Below, piece after piece: positions 26,752-36,332 of a DNA stretch of 42,471 nt (within the stretch, counting starts at the first letter, position 1; each line of letters starts with the position of its first letter). Made by a program: the position numbers and the translations under genes. Origin of the DNA: Gammaproteobacteria bacterium (GTDB lineage: Bacteria > Pseudomonadota > Gammaproteobacteria > Pseudomonadales > Pseudohongiellaceae); contig JAPKAI010000016.1 of assembly GCA_028825335.1 (NCBI GenBank), positions 1 through 42,471 of the forward strand, read 5' to 3'. Below the pieces are notes generated by a model. That model made no database searches. It saw nothing but the letters and a program-made list of their open reading frames with translations, and was not told the origin of the DNA.

Positions 26752-27579
26752 CTACGATCTAAATGAAGCATTTTTAGATCACGTTTTCCTGTAAGTAAGT
26801 ATCCTCTCTCATCATCACATTCAGTACCGTTAACTCCTGTCTCGTGCAACCAGCCTAACAATCTTCTAAGGTTCTCTGGCACCACATGATTACGCCCACA
26901 CATCAACGCCCAGGTCTTGGCCGAACGTATGATGGCCAGGCTACCGCGTGGCGACAGACAAAAATGCAACTCATCTTTTCCTCGAGTGAAGGAAATCAAT
27001 CGCTGCACATAGCCTAACAAGGAATCGCTGGCCTTTACTTGTGCCGACTGACGACGAAATGAGACTACCTCTTCAAGGGACATACACTGATTAATCGCTT
27101 CGACCTTGTCTCGCTCTGTGTTCATTTCCAGCAATCCGCGTTTCGCCTTCAATCGTTACCTGTCGTTCTTCCATCGCCACCAACAGAGCACTCTGCGTCT
27201 TTGGAGAGGTTCGGTTTATCTCATCGGCAAGTACGAACTAGCTGAATATAGGGGCTTGATAGAAAGAAAACTTGCTGGTAGTTTGATTGAAAATTGAAAT
27301 GCCGAGGATATCTGCTGGCAGTAAGTCGCTGGCACCCTGCATGCGCTTGTAGCTAAGCCCTAGCGCATAGGACAAAGTGGTCTTGCCCATGCCTGGCAGG
27401 TCTTCTATTAGTAGATGGCCGCCGGAGAATAGAAAGCACAAAGCCAAGCGAATCTAATAATCTTTCCCTAGCAAGGCTTTGCCTACTTCAGCGACTGTCG
27501 TTTGGACCTGTGCAGACAACTTCGTGTCCACCTTCTGGACCTGACTCGCGCTATTTTCCTCGGCATTCACAGATAACAT
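26745..27579 (-). pseudogene. Broken second moxR-like AAA+ ATPase gene
   Basis: Read from ATG at 27579 the chain is MoxR-like: EVGKALLGKDY, a TAG stop, then IRLALCFLFSGGHLLIEDLP and GMGKTTLSYALG (Walker A). Next come SDLLPADILGISIF, QAPIFS, a second [22 protein letters not shown] (Walker B) and [17 protein letters not shown]. Family members normally have Gln at both TAG positions, so both look like CAG-to-TAG changes. After GETRIAGN the frame shifts, and about 40 expected residues, including the sensor 1 ATQNP region, are missing. The lid resumes with [20 protein letters not shown] and LSPRGSLAIIRSAKTWAL. It sits downstream of purF. No DUF58/transglutaminase partners, the usual company of this subgroup, remain nearby. 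Confidence 0.88.
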
Positions 27580-27664
27580 TAGCGTCTCACTTCTAATCTT
27601 GTTTTCAGCTTTCTTTCCTACTGCATTTCGAGCATCAGCCGTGCTGATATAGCTGAAAACCGAA

Positions 27665-29170
27665 TTAGTCTCTAGCTTCTGCAGTGGCCTTCTTGCTCGC
27701 TTTCTTTGCCTTCGCCGCATCGTTACGTAAATTTTCAAGACGCTTTAAATAGATCTCGTCCACATCGCCGGTAACGTATTCCCCATTGAACACCGAGCAC
27801 TCGAATTGCTTAATATCGAGATTACCTTCCGAGGCTGTAGAGATCAGATCTTCCAGGTCCTGATAGATTAGCCAGTCTGCCCCGATTGCCTCTTCGATTT
27901 CTTTTCCTGTCTTGCCCGAGGCGATAAGTTCATCCGCGGCCGGCATGTCAATACCGTAGACATTGGGATAGCGAATAGCCGGTGCTGCAGAGGCGAAATA
28001 GACTTTAGCGGCGCCCGCATCACGTGCCATCTGAATGATTTGCTTACAAGTAGTGCCGCGAACGATCGAGTCATCGACTAGCAATACATTCTTGCCTTTG
28101 AATTCGAGATCGATGGCGTTCAACTTCTGACGCACACTCTTCTTTCGCTGGCTCTGCCCTGGCATGATAAACGTACGGCCAATATAACGATTCTTCACGA
28201 AGCCTTCACGAAACTTCAATCCAAGGCGATTCGCCAATTCCAGAGCCGCTGTCCTAGCCGTGTCCGGCACCGGAATTATGACGTCGATATCGTGCGCAGG
28301 TCTGATTCGTTCGATTTTGTCTGCGAGACGATCGCCCATGCGCATGCGTGCCTTATAGACCGATATGCCATCCATTAATGAATCCGGTCTTGCAAAGTAG
28401 ACATGTTCGAATATGCACGGCGTATGCACGCCCGGCTCGGTGCACAACTGAGTATGTAACTCACCGTCAGTGTCTATGTAGACAGCCTCACCAGGAGCAA
28501 CATCACGCTCTAATGTAAACCCCTGAGAATCGAGCGCCACACTTTCAGAGGCGATCATGTATTCCTTTTTACCCTGCGCAGATTCCCGACTACCAAATAC
28601 TAGCGGGCGTATGCCATTTCTGTCTCTAAAACCGACTATGCCATACCCGGACAGCATGACGATTGCGACAAAGCCTCCGCGACAACGATTATGGACACCG
28701 GCAACCGCGGCGAATACATCTTCGGGCAGCGGCTTCATCTTATTGCGACGCTGTAATTCGTGGGCGAATATATTCAGCAATACTTCTGAATCAGAATCGG
28801 TGTTGATATGACGAAGGTCTTCCTTGAAAAGGTCCCGACTGAGTTCTTTGCTGTTGGTTAGATTGCCGTTGTGGGCGAGGCAGAGGCCATAGGGCGAATT
28901 CACATAGAACGGTTGTGCTAGTGCGGGGCTGGAGCCACCGGCTGTAGGATAGCGTACATGGCCTATGCCCATATTCCCGGTCAGCCGGCGCATGTGTCGG
29001 GTTCGGAACACATCCTTTACCAATCCATTATCTTTGCGTAGGTTTAGCTTGCCGTTATCGCTAGTCATGATGCCCGCAGCATCCTGACCTCTGTGCTGCA
29101 GCACGGTTAATGTGTCATACAGACAGACACCTGCACCTTTACCAACAACCACACCTACCAATCCACACAT
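27665..29170 (-). CDS. purF: Amidophosphoribosyltransferase
   Basis: The 501-residue enzyme makes phosphoribosylamine from PRPP and glutamine, the first committed step of purine synthesis. It starts MCGLVGVVV, so Cys2 becomes the N-terminal nucleophile of the class II glutaminase domain (about 1-230). [12 protein letters not shown] and LAHNGNLTN are glutaminase motifs. The PRPP loop [13 protein letters not shown] lies in the C-terminal transferase domain. It follows cvpA by 24 bases, the same order as in E. coli and Pseudomonas. The C-terminal tail is Lys/Ala rich ([15 protein letters not shown]). In Pseudomonas metZ usually follows; here the broken moxR-like gene does. Confidence 0.97.
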   Translation of the reverse strand: MCGLVGVVVGKGAGVCLYDTLTVLQHRGQDAAGIMTSDNGKLNLRKDNGLVKDVFRTRHMRRLTGNMGIGHVRYPTAGGSSPALAQPFYVNSPYGLCLAHNGNLTNSKELSRDLFKEDLRHINTDSDSEVLLNIFAHELQRRNKMKPLPEDVFAAVAGVHNRCRGGFVAIVMLSGYGIVGFRDRNGIRPLVFGSRESAQGKKEYMIASESVALDSQGFTLERDVAPGEAVYIDTDGELHTQLCTEPGVHTPCIFEHVYFARPDSLMDGISVYKARMRMGDRLADKIERIRPAHDIDVIIPVPDTARTAALELANRLGLKFREGFVKNRYIGRTFIMPGQSQRKKSVRQKLNAIDLEFKGKNVLLVDDSIVRGTTCKQIIQMARDAGAAKVYFASAAPAIRYPNVYGIDMPAADELIASGKTGKEIEEAIGADWLIYQDLEDLISTASEGNLDIKQFECSVFNGEYVTGDVDEIYLKRLENLRNDAAKAKKASKKATAEARD

Positions 29171-29194
29171 AGTACGCTCCGCGATTAACAGTAT

Positions 29195-29686
29195 TTAAGG
29201 CGTCGGACTGACGCTATTCATATCCCCGATGAAAACCTGCGACTTCTCAATTAAGTCCATCCCGTAAGGGACCAACTGTGATTGCTGCCACAACTGAGTT
29301 TCCGAAACGAACATGCTAGTAATAAACATAATCACCAACACGATTATTACACCTCTAGCCACACCAAAGCCGGCACCAAGTAGACGATCTGCCAGCTTCA
29401 ATCCGGTAACCTTAAGCAATTTCGACATAAGGAAATTCAGAAACGTTCCGAACATCATCACGATGACAAAAAGTAGTGCAAACGCGCTCACATAACGAAT
29501 GCCGTCGTTTTCTATCATGCCCGTCATCAATCCAGCGAGAGGCTCACTGTATACTCTGGACACCAGCAAAGCTGCGATCCAAGTCAACAATGAAAGCACT
29601 TCCTTGATCAGTCCCCGCCACAGGCCAAATGCCGATGAGAGCACGGTGATTATCAGAATGACTAGATCGACTTGATTGAATGCCAT
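29195..29686 (-). CDS. cvpA: Colicin V production family membrane protein
   Basis: The 163-residue protein has four membrane helices and the CvpA signature VDLVILIITVLSSAFGLWRG near the start, then RYVSAFALLFVIVMM and DRLLGAGFGVARGVIIV. CvpA is needed for colicin V secretion in E. coli and for envelope robustness in other species. Its molecular activity is unknown. It lies between dedD and purF with gaps of 18 and 24 bases, matching the conserved dedD-cvpA-purF order and pointing to one transcript. Confidence 0.95.
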   Translation of the reverse strand: MAFNQVDLVILIITVLSSAFGLWRGLIKEVLSLLTWIAALLVSRVYSEPLAGLMTGMIENDGIRYVSAFALLFVIVMMFGTFLNFLMSKLLKVTGLKLADRLLGAGFGVARGVIIVLVIMFITSMFVSETQLWQQSQLVPYGMDLIEKSQVFIGDMNSVSPTP

Positions 29687-29704
29687 TTGCTAACCAGTAA
29701 CCCG

Positions 29705-30316
29705 TTATAAGCGCTCGAGTTCGTAGCGAACTACTAGACCTGCTAAGTTAAATTCCTCTTGCAGCTTCTGTTGATATTCGTTTACCTGTCCCCGATCCAA
29801 CCAAGGGCCGACAAATACTCCAGTAAGAGCCTCCTGAGAGCTACGCATTACGCGGCTATAGGCTTTATAGCCAGCGTCCTGCAATCTTGTCACTAGATTG
29901 CTGGCGTTCTCGCTATCTGAAAAAGATCCGAGGCGAACGACCCAGCCCTGTGGCAGGCCTGCATCGCTAAGCTGCGGCACTTCGCGACTGAAAATGGGGG
30001 CGTCTGTGATTTCAACATCGTTAACCGTCTCCTGAGTAGCAATGGCAACGCTAGGTTCCTCGACAAGCTCGGCGACTTCTTCTATGAGAGATACCGCCGC
30101 GGAAGCATCTGGCTCAATAGTCTCGACATTACCTACGATAATTGGCCGCGACTGGGTCGGCTCAGGAAGAATAGAAATAATAGGAGCTTCTGGAATACGG
30201 CTGCTAACAGGAGCTTGGTAGCTTCCTTCACCATCAAAAATGATGGGCAGAAATATTAGTGCTAGGGCGAGTAGCACGGCAGTACCGACGATTCGTTGTT
30301 TGGCGCCCTGGTTCAA
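29705..30316 (-). CDS. dedD: SPOR-domain cell division protein DedD
   Basis: The 203-residue single-pass protein has a short cytoplasmic start (MNQGAKQRIVG), a membrane helix at about residues 10-27, and a Pro/Glu-rich periplasmic linker. It ends in a SPOR domain (about 124-203) opening QGWVVRLGSFSDSENASNLV. SPOR domains bind denuded glycan strands at the division septum. The position between folC and cvpA is exactly that of dedD in E. coli, which supports the name. The linker is variable in the family and appears disordered here. Confidence 0.92.
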   Translation of the reverse strand: MNQGAKQRIVGTAVLLALALIFLPIIFDGEGSYQAPVSSRIPEAPIISILPEPTQSRPIIVGNVETIEPDASAAVSLIEEVAELVEEPSVAIATQETVNDVEITDAPIFSREVPQLSDAGLPQGWVVRLGSFSDSENASNLVTRLQDAGYKAYSRVMRSSQEALTGVFVGPWLDRGQVNEYQQKLQEEFNLAGLVVRYELERL

Positions 30317-30369
30317 GCCGTGTCCCTCAATATTAATAAGATCGATTGTTTCCTGCTAAAATTAGCTCT

Positions 30370-31677
30370 TCAAGCCGGCTGAGTAAGCCCATGAACTGCT
30401 GCGACGGTAAAGAATGACCCCGTCACGAGGACAGTGTCCTCAGCTTCAGTGTGGTCGCAGGCGGCCCTATAGGCCGACTCGACACTGTCAAATTGAAAAA
30501 TATGCCCCTGATCGGATGCGATTCCCATTTTTTTCATAGTTTGTGCCACTTCATCTGCGGCCATACTTCGCGCCTCATCGACCTGCGCAATATACCAGAT
30601 GTCTACGCAGTATTCTAAGGCTGTGATCATTCCTATCACATCTTTATCTGACATCACCGCCACCACCGCAGCGATGCGACCAGCCACCGGATTCTCGGAC
30701 TTGTAGCTGCGCAAACGACTGGATAGTTGCTGCATGGCAGCGGGGTTATGTGCCACATCGAAGATTACCGCGCGGCCATTGCTCAAATCCAGGCGCTTAT
30801 CGAACCGACCTACTAGTCCAAGCCCGTTCAACGCAGCGGCGACGGGCTCAAGCCCGAAGCTTAAGGGCAATAGCATCAGCGCCTGTAAGCTGGTTGTCAC
30901 ATTACACAACATGAGGCTCGGAATGGGTAGATCAGGCCAAATTACGGGCACTGACTCTCTATTTTGCCCTCTCCATCGCCAGGTGCCATTTGCAGCGTCC
31001 TGGTCAGCGTGAAAATCATGACCAATTACTAGCAAAGGTGAATCGAGCTCTTTTGCTCTGTGGATAATTGCGTTAGGCGGGTGTTCGCCACCAAATACAG
31101 TTGGAGTATTGGCCCTCATAATACCCGCCTTCTCGGCGGCTATAGATTCGATGTCGTTACCCAGCCAATCCGTGTGATCGATACCTATGCTGCTGATCAC
31201 AGCTACATCCGCGTCAACAATGTTCACAGCGTCGAGACGACCACCCAGACCGACTTCTAACAAGGCTACATCGACATTGTTTTTACGCATAAGGTAAAGG
31301 CCCGCCAGAGTCGCGAATTCGAAGTAACTCAGGGTTTCGTTGTTTCTCGCCTCATCGATCGCCTCGAATGCGGCAATCAGGGGCTCATCGGAGACATTGC
31401 TAGCATCGATGCGAATACGTTCGTTGAAGACATGAATATGCGGCGAGGTATAGCAGCCAGTCTTAAACCCCGCCTGCTGCAGGATTGCCTCCATCGTCGC
31501 CACGCAGGAGCCTTTGCCATTTGTACCAGCGACAGTAACGACTAGTGGTGCGGGCTTGCCTAAACCTAGATTGACCGAGACCCTTTTTGTACGGCCAAGG
31601 CCGAGCTCGATCTCGCGTGGATGCACGCTAGAAATATACTGCAACCAGCTCTCGAGAGAACTACCTTTGACGGGCAT
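30370..31677 (-). CDS. folC: Dihydrofolate synthase / folylpolyglutamate synthase
   Basis: The 435-residue Mur-ligase-type enzyme adds glutamate to dihydropteroate and folates using ATP. The P-loop VTVAGTNGKGS is at residues 47-57. Further motifs are CYTSPHI, LLEVGLGGRLDAVN, ISSIGIDHTDWLG and DVAHNP. All Mur-ligase sites look intact. It starts 17 bases after the accD stop and is followed by dedD after 53 bases, keeping the accD-folC-dedD order of Gammaproteobacteria. Length is typical (about 420-440). Confidence 0.96.
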   Translation of the reverse strand: MPVKGSSLESWLQYISSVHPREIELGLGRTKRVSVNLGLGKPAPLVVTVAGTNGKGSCVATMEAILQQAGFKTGCYTSPHIHVFNERIRIDASNVSDEPLIAAFEAIDEARNNETLSYFEFATLAGLYLMRKNNVDVALLEVGLGGRLDAVNIVDADVAVISSIGIDHTDWLGNDIESIAAEKAGIMRANTPTVFGGEHPPNAIIHRAKELDSPLLVIGHDFHADQDAANGTWRWRGQNRESVPVIWPDLPIPSLMLCNVTTSLQALMLLPLSFGLEPVAAALNGLGLVGRFDKRLDLSNGRAVIFDVAHNPAAMQQLSSRLRSYKSENPVAGRIAAVVAVMSDKDVIGMITALEYCVDIWYIAQVDEARSMAADEVAQTMKKMGIASDQGHIFQFDSVESAYRAACDHTEAEDTVLVTGSFFTVAAVHGLTQPA

Positions 31678-31694
31678 TGCTTTAACTCTATAGA

Positions 31695-32564
31695 TTAAGA
31701 GGCAGTGTTTCTGTAATAAAGGAATTTTTCGAGCATCGACGAAATTTTGCCGCGCAGATCTTTGCGGTGAACAATCATGTCGATAGCTCCATTCTCAAGC
31801 AAGAATTCGCTGCGCTGAAAACCTTCGGGTAACTTTACCCGCACCGTTTGCCTGATAACATCGGGACCGGTAAAGCCAACTAGCGCGTTTGGTTCGGCAA
31901 TATTCACATCACCGAGCATCGCTAGACTTGCCGATACCCCCCCATAGACCGGATCAACAAGAACCGAGATATAAGGCAAGGAATTTCGCTTCAATTTTTC
32001 CAAAGCGGCTGACGTCTTCGGCATTTGCATGAGCGAGATAAGCGCCTCCTGCATCCGTGCGCCACCACTGGTGGAGAAACACACAAGTGGCAACTTCTCT
32101 TCTATGCATGTGTTGACCGCCTGTGTGAATTTTTCACCGACCACTGCACCCATCGAACCGCCGATAAAGCTGAACTCGAAGGCAGCAGCTATAACAGGAA
32201 TATCATTGACCTTGCCTTTGACGACGATGAGAGCATCTTTCTCGCCTGTGCTCTTCTGTGCCGCGCTAATCCTATCTTTATACTTCTTCCGATCCTTGAA
32301 TTTCAGCAGATCAACTGGCTCCATATCGACATTCAACTCGATCTGAGCACCGGTATCCAGAAACAGCTCGATACGACGCCTAGCAGTGATCCGCAGATGG
32401 TGCTCACACTTGGGACAGACTTCGGAGTTTTCGCTGAGCGACTTCCTGTAGAGCATCGCATCGCAGCGCGGGCATTTTTTCCAGGTACCCTCGGGCACAG
32501 CCGACTTTTTTACGCCCTTTGAAGCGATAGCTATCGAAGGTAAAATTTTATCTATCCAGCTCAT
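31695..32564 (-). CDS. accD: Acetyl-CoA carboxylase carboxyltransferase beta subunit
   Basis: The 289-residue subunit pairs with AccA to transfer carboxylate from biotin to acetyl-CoA, giving malonyl-CoA for fatty acid synthesis. The N-terminal zinc ribbon [20 protein letters not shown] with CEHH provides two CxxC pairs. The crotonase-like core has [28 protein letters not shown] and [12 protein letters not shown]. Length is near the E. coli value of 304. It lies 33 bases after trpA and 17 before folC, the standard trpA-accD-folC order. accA is expected elsewhere in the genome. Confidence 0.97.
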   Translation of the reverse strand: MSWIDKILPSIAIASKGVKKSAVPEGTWKKCPRCDAMLYRKSLSENSEVCPKCEHHLRITARRRIELFLDTGAQIELNVDMEPVDLLKFKDRKKYKDRISAAQKSTGEKDALIVVKGKVNDIPVIAAAFEFSFIGGSMGAVVGEKFTQAVNTCIEEKLPLVCFSTSGGARMQEALISLMQMPKTSAALEKLKRNSLPYISVLVDPVYGGVSASLAMLGDVNIAEPNALVGFTGPDVIRQTVRVKLPEGFQRSEFLLENGAIDMIVHRKDLRGKISSMLEKFLYYRNTAS

Positions 32565-32597
32565 TCTTCAATCCGTCTAGGCAATAAAATAAAGATG

Positions 32598-33416
32598 TTA
32601 CACTAGTTTATCTAAGGCTTCTCTAGCTTGTGAGATCACTTTTACGGTGTTGCTCAGCACCTGAACATCATGTTCTACTTGATCGGCCAATAGGGCAATT
32701 TTTTCAACGAGAGCGCTACCTATAATTACACCGTCTGCTAATTTCCCCATGGCCGACGCGCTCTGCGCATCCTTGATACCAAAACCGATAACAATCGGTA
32801 GCTGGGTCCCCTCACGCAGCTTATTTATGTTCGCCGTCACTGAGTCGAAGTCCGTCAATGCAGCACCCGTAACGCCTTTCAATGACACATAGTAGAGATA
32901 GCCGCTACAGTGTTCGGCAATACTCGCCACGCGATCGTCACGTGTCGTTGGTGCCACTAGAAATATCGTGTCTACATCAACAGAACGCATCATCGCATTT
33001 AGTTCGCCGGCCTCCATCGGCGGCAGGTCGACAGTCAGCACACCATCAACTCCAGAGGCACTAGCGCCCTCGGCAAATTTTTTGTAACCCATGATCTCGA
33101 TAGGGTTCAGGTAGCCCATAAGCACGATGCCCGTATCTGCATCGACCTCTCTAAACTGCGCAACCAAACCTAACACCTGCTTCAGGGTGGTTCCCTTTGC
33201 TAGAGCGCGCTCAACGCCGCGCTGAATAACCGGCCCGTCCGATGAGGGATCGCTAAACGGTATGCCGAGCTCAATAATGTCAGCGCCCTGCTCGACCAGC
33301 TTGTGCATTAACGCACTCGTTGTTTCCAAATTCGGATCGCCCGCAACCAGATAGGGAATTAGCAGCTTCCTATTTGCTGCTGCCGCCTTCTGGGCTATTC
33401 CATTTATTCTACTCAT
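32598..33416 (-). CDS. trpA: Tryptophan synthase alpha subunit
   Basis: The 272-residue TIM-barrel protein cleaves indole-3-glycerol phosphate to indole, which is channelled to TrpB. Catalytic Glu49 (IIELGIPFSDP) and Asp60 (SSDGPV) carry the same numbers as in Salmonella TrpA. The phosphate-binding loop includes GFGIKD and GVIIGSALVE. It follows trpB after 82 bases on the same strand and precedes accD by 33. Length is normal (268 in E. coli). Confidence 0.97.
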   Translation of the reverse strand: MSRINGIAQKAAAANRKLLIPYLVAGDPNLETTSALMHKLVEQGADIIELGIPFSDPSSDGPVIQRGVERALAKGTTLKQVLGLVAQFREVDADTGIVLMGYLNPIEIMGYKKFAEGASASGVDGVLTVDLPPMEAGELNAMMRSVDVDTIFLVAPTTRDDRVASIAEHCSGYLYYVSLKGVTGAALTDFDSVTANINKLREGTQLPIVIGFGIKDAQSASAMGKLADGVIIGSALVEKIALLADQVEHDVQVLSNTVKVISQAREALDKLV

Positions 33417-33498
33417 GCTTTTCCTGAAAACTCTTTAACTACAGATAGTGTTAGTTGTATTTCTCAAGCCTTATCACACGAAGGAACCAGATTCGACT

Positions 33499-34737
33499 CT
33501 ACAGCTCGATACCTTCAATCTTTGCAACAGTCTCTATATCCTTGTCGCCGCGTCCAGACAAATTGATAACAATATTTTTGTCCCGCGGCAGAGTCGCCGC
33601 AAGCTTTATTGCATAGGCAACCGCGTGACTGGATTCCAGAGCTGGGATAATACCTTCGAGTCGTGTGAGCTGATGAAACGCCTTCATGGCTTCTTCATCG
33701 GTTGCATCCACATAGTTAACTCTTTTCATATCCTTCAGCCAGGAATGTTCGGGACCTACGCCCGGATAATCCAAACCGGCAGAGATCGAATGTGTTTCAA
33801 GGACCTGCCCTGCCCCATCCGACATTAGATAGGTTCTATTGCCATGCAGTACGCCCGGCGCACATCCTGCACTCAAAGGAGCCGCATGTTTACCTGTAGC
33901 CAAGCCGTAACCACCGGCTTCGACACCGTACATCGTGACGGAATCATCTTTAAGAAACGGATGAAACAAGCCTATGGCATTGGAACCGCCACCCACACAT
34001 GCAACCAAGGCATCAGGTAATCTGCCAATCTGCTCAAGTGATTGTTCGCGCGCCTCTCGTCCGATAACGCATTGAAAATCGCGTACTAGCTTGGGATAGG
34101 GATGCGGACCGGCAACGGTGCCTATTATATAATAAGTGTTATCAACATTCGTGGCCCAGTCGCGCAGGGCTTCGTTCATAGCATCTTTTAAAGTTCGCGA
34201 ACCCGACTCAACAGAAATCACGTTCGCACCCAACAACTTCATGCGATAGACATTCGGCGCCTGCCTAATAATGTCTTCAGCACCCATGTAGACATGACAT
34301 TCCAAGCCCAGCTTAGCCGCAACGGTGGCGCTGGCCACACCGTGCTGCCCTGCACCTGTCTCCGCAATGATTCGCGTCTTGCCCATGTACTTAGCAAGGA
34401 GTGCCTGGCCAATCGTATTATTAATCTTATGCGCGCCGGTGTGATTTAAATCTTCACGTTTCAGATAAATCTTCGCGCCACCAGCGGAATCAGTTAGACG
34501 CTCTGCAAAATACAGAGGCGAAGGTCTACCCACATAATGTTTTAACTCAGAGTCATACTCGGCCCAGAAATTTTCATCCGCCGATAATTTCTCATACACT
34601 GCCGCCAGCTCTTCGACGGCCGCGATCAATGTTTCCCCAACGAACACACCACCATAGGGACCAAAATGTCCTGACGCGTCAGGCCCATCGAATACAGTTG
34701 GGTCAACTACAGCAGCAGACTCTTCAAGCTTAGACAC
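33499..34737 (-). CDS. trpB: Tryptophan synthase beta subunit
   Basis: The 412-residue PLP enzyme joins indole and serine to make tryptophan. The PLP lysine is Lys104 in [16 protein letters not shown]. The phosphate-binding [10 protein letters not shown] and the EHSWLKD segment are intact. The chain fits the standard TrpB1 type, with a short N-terminal extension (residues 1-20) before GHFGPYGG. The ATG lies eight bases inside trpF, so translation of the two is probably coupled. Together with trpF and trpA it forms a trpFBA cluster; trpE, trpG, trpD and trpC are not in the window. Confidence 0.97.
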   Translation of the reverse strand: MSKLEESAAVVDPTVFDGPDASGHFGPYGGVFVGETLIAAVEELAAVYEKLSADENFWAEYDSELKHYVGRPSPLYFAERLTDSAGGAKIYLKREDLNHTGAHKINNTIGQALLAKYMGKTRIIAETGAGQHGVASATVAAKLGLECHVYMGAEDIIRQAPNVYRMKLLGANVISVESGSRTLKDAMNEALRDWATNVDNTYYIIGTVAGPHPYPKLVRDFQCVIGREAREQSLEQIGRLPDALVACVGGGSNAIGLFHPFLKDDSVTMYGVEAGGYGLATGKHAAPLSAGCAPGVLHGNRTYLMSDGAGQVLETHSISAGLDYPGVGPEHSWLKDMKRVNYVDATDEEAMKAFHQLTRLEGIIPALESSHAVAYAIKLAATLPRDKNIVINLSGRGDKDIETVAKIEGIEL

Positions 34738-35362
34738 TTGCTCTTACTCCTTGAATAAATAATTGCATCATTTTTATATCTTTAATTCCTTTGCTCGCCT
34801 CGACGCCACTACTTACATCGACGCCGAAGGGCTGAACGATCTCGATCGCCTCTCTTACATTGGCAGGTCCAAGCCCACCGGCGAGAACTAGACGCGACCG
34901 CTGCTTCTGCGTTAGCTCAATCACTGTGCCCCAATCGAACGTCTTACCAGTACCACCAAGCATTATTGGATCAAAACTATCCAGTAGTATGTATTGAGCG
35001 GATTCGTATTTCGCAAATTCAGCTTTCAGGTCGCTACCCGTCTTTACTGCTACAACCTTCATATATGGCGTTTCGAACTGCTCACAAAATTCAGCGGACT
35101 CACTACCGTGAAACTGCAGTAAGTCGACCGTTCCTGTCCTCAGCACTTGCCTTACCAACTCGGACGTAGGATTGACGAACAATGCCACTACGGACACCCG
35201 TGCCGGCAGGCCCTCTACCAAATCTGCCACATCAGCCACTGATATAGCACGTGGACTTTGGGGATAGAAATTCAGGCCGATAGCATCCACCCCAAGGTTG
35301 GCCGCTGCTAAGGCGTCCTGCGCTCGCGTTATACCGCAAATTTTAGTCCAAGTTTTCTGCAA
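34730..35362 (-). CDS. trpF: Phosphoribosylanthranilate isomerase
   Basis: The 210-residue TIM-barrel enzyme catalyses the Amadori rearrangement in tryptophan synthesis. Motifs are [13 protein letters not shown] (catalytic Cys in KICG), [23 protein letters not shown] and a C-terminal [16 protein letters not shown]. The only start giving the full KICG motif is TTG at 35362, without a clear ribosome site, which suggests modest expression or leader effects. It stands alone as a monofunctional enzyme rather than fused to TrpC as in E. coli. It appears to be the first gene of the long trpF-to-purF run. Confidence 0.94.
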   Translation of the reverse strand: MQKTWTKICGITRAQDALAAANLGVDAIGLNFYPQSPRAISVADVADLVEGLPARVSVVALFVNPTSELVRQVLRTGTVDLLQFHGSESAEFCEQFETPYMKVVAVKTGSDLKAEFAKYESAQYILLDSFDPIMLGGTGKTFDWGTVIELTQKQRSRLVLAGGLGPANVREAIEIVQPFGVDVSSGVEASKGIKDIKMMQLFIQGVRASV

Positions 35363-35392
35363 GGTGAGTCTAGAGGCTGGTGAAAGAAGCGT

Positions 35393-35401
35393 ATTCTAGC
35401 A
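35393..35401 (-). promoter_or_regulatory. Candidate extended -10 promoter upstream of trpF
   Basis: The minus strand reads TGC-TAGAAT about 31 bases upstream of the trpF TTG start. It is an extended -10 with five of six matches, and no convincing -35 is seen. It falls in the 100-base gap between truA and trpF and could drive the trpF-accD-purF run. Confidence 0.35.
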
Positions 35402-35462
35402 AATCAACAGATTCCCGACTATCAAGGAGACCAAAAACTTACTTTACGCCTTAGCTGGGACT

Positions 35463-36290
35463 TCAGATTGCTAACAGCAGGTCTGGCTGCGAAATTTCGC
35501 TGGGCAAGGCGCACCTCTGGGGATATTCAACGCCAACCAAATAGAGGCCGTCCGGCAGAGCCGTAGGGGCTGCCTGCGACCTATCCTGCAGCGAAAGTAA
35601 CTCGTCTATCCAAGCTGGGTCTTTGTTGCCTGAGCCAACTTGCAACAGCGATCCCATCATATTGCGGACCATGTGCTGCAGGAATGCATTCGCCTTAACA
35701 TCGAAGATGAGAAAGCCGCCTCGACGATATACATTCGCATGCATAACATTGCGCATTGCCGTCTTTGACTGACAACCGGCAGCGCGAAAAGAGGTAAAAT
35801 CCTGTTCACCAAGAAAGTGTTGCGCCGCCGCATTCATCGAGACTTCATCCAACTCACGGCGACAATAGCTCGCTCTGCGATGCAACATTGCAGATTTCGT
35901 ATCACGCCGGTACATAAGATACATATAGCGTCTTGACATCGCGCTAAAACGAGCATGGAAATCGTCTTCCTGCGTCCGTGACCATACTACCCGAATAGTT
36001 CTTGGCAGCATGCTGTTTACCCCCTGCGTCCAAGCTTTGGCGCCTCTGTCAATTTCAGCATCAAAGTGAACTACTTGGCACGTAGCATGAACACCAGCAT
36101 CTGTTCGACCGGCACAGCTCACCACTATGTCTCTATCGGCAACTTTACTTAATGCGGCTTCAAGATATTGCTGAATAGTTTCATGCTGCGGGGATTTTTG
36201 TTTCTGCCAGCCGGAATACGTAGAACCATCGTATTCGATGCCCAGCGCTATGCGGTGACTATTCGGTGTGGCTTGTTCGGGAGTCGGCAC
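35463..36290 (-). CDS. truA: tRNA pseudouridine(38-40) synthase TruA
   Basis: The 275-residue enzyme converts uridines 38-40 of tRNA anticodon stems to pseudouridine. Catalytic Asp64 is in CAGRTDAGVHA (Asp60 in E. coli). FHARFSAMSRRYMYL and the C-terminal FLQHMVRNMMGSLLQVG are TruA motifs. The likely start is GTG at 36290. It lies 42 bases after fimV, the order kept in Pseudomonas and many relatives. Nothing suggests functional linkage to FimV beyond shared position. Confidence 0.95.
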   Translation of the reverse strand: MPTPEQATPNSHRIALGIEYDGSTYSGWQKQKSPQHETIQQYLEAALSKVADRDIVVSCAGRTDAGVHATCQVVHFDAEIDRGAKAWTQGVNSMLPRTIRVVWSRTQEDDFHARFSAMSRRYMYLMYRRDTKSAMLHRRASYCRRELDEVSMNAAAQHFLGEQDFTSFRAAGCQSKTAMRNVMHANVYRRGGFLIFDVKANAFLQHMVRNMMGSLLQVGSGNKDPAWIDELLSLQDRSQAAPTALPDGLYLVGVEYPQRCALPSEISQPDLLLAI

Positions 36291-36332
36291 GAATCAGGTC
36301 GACGCAGGTTTGTGCAAGCAAGTATAAGACAA

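Noticed and set aside
32025-32522. 165-codon plus-strand frame opposite accD
   Set aside because: It is antisense to accD, whose zinc ribbon and crotonase motifs fix the true frame.
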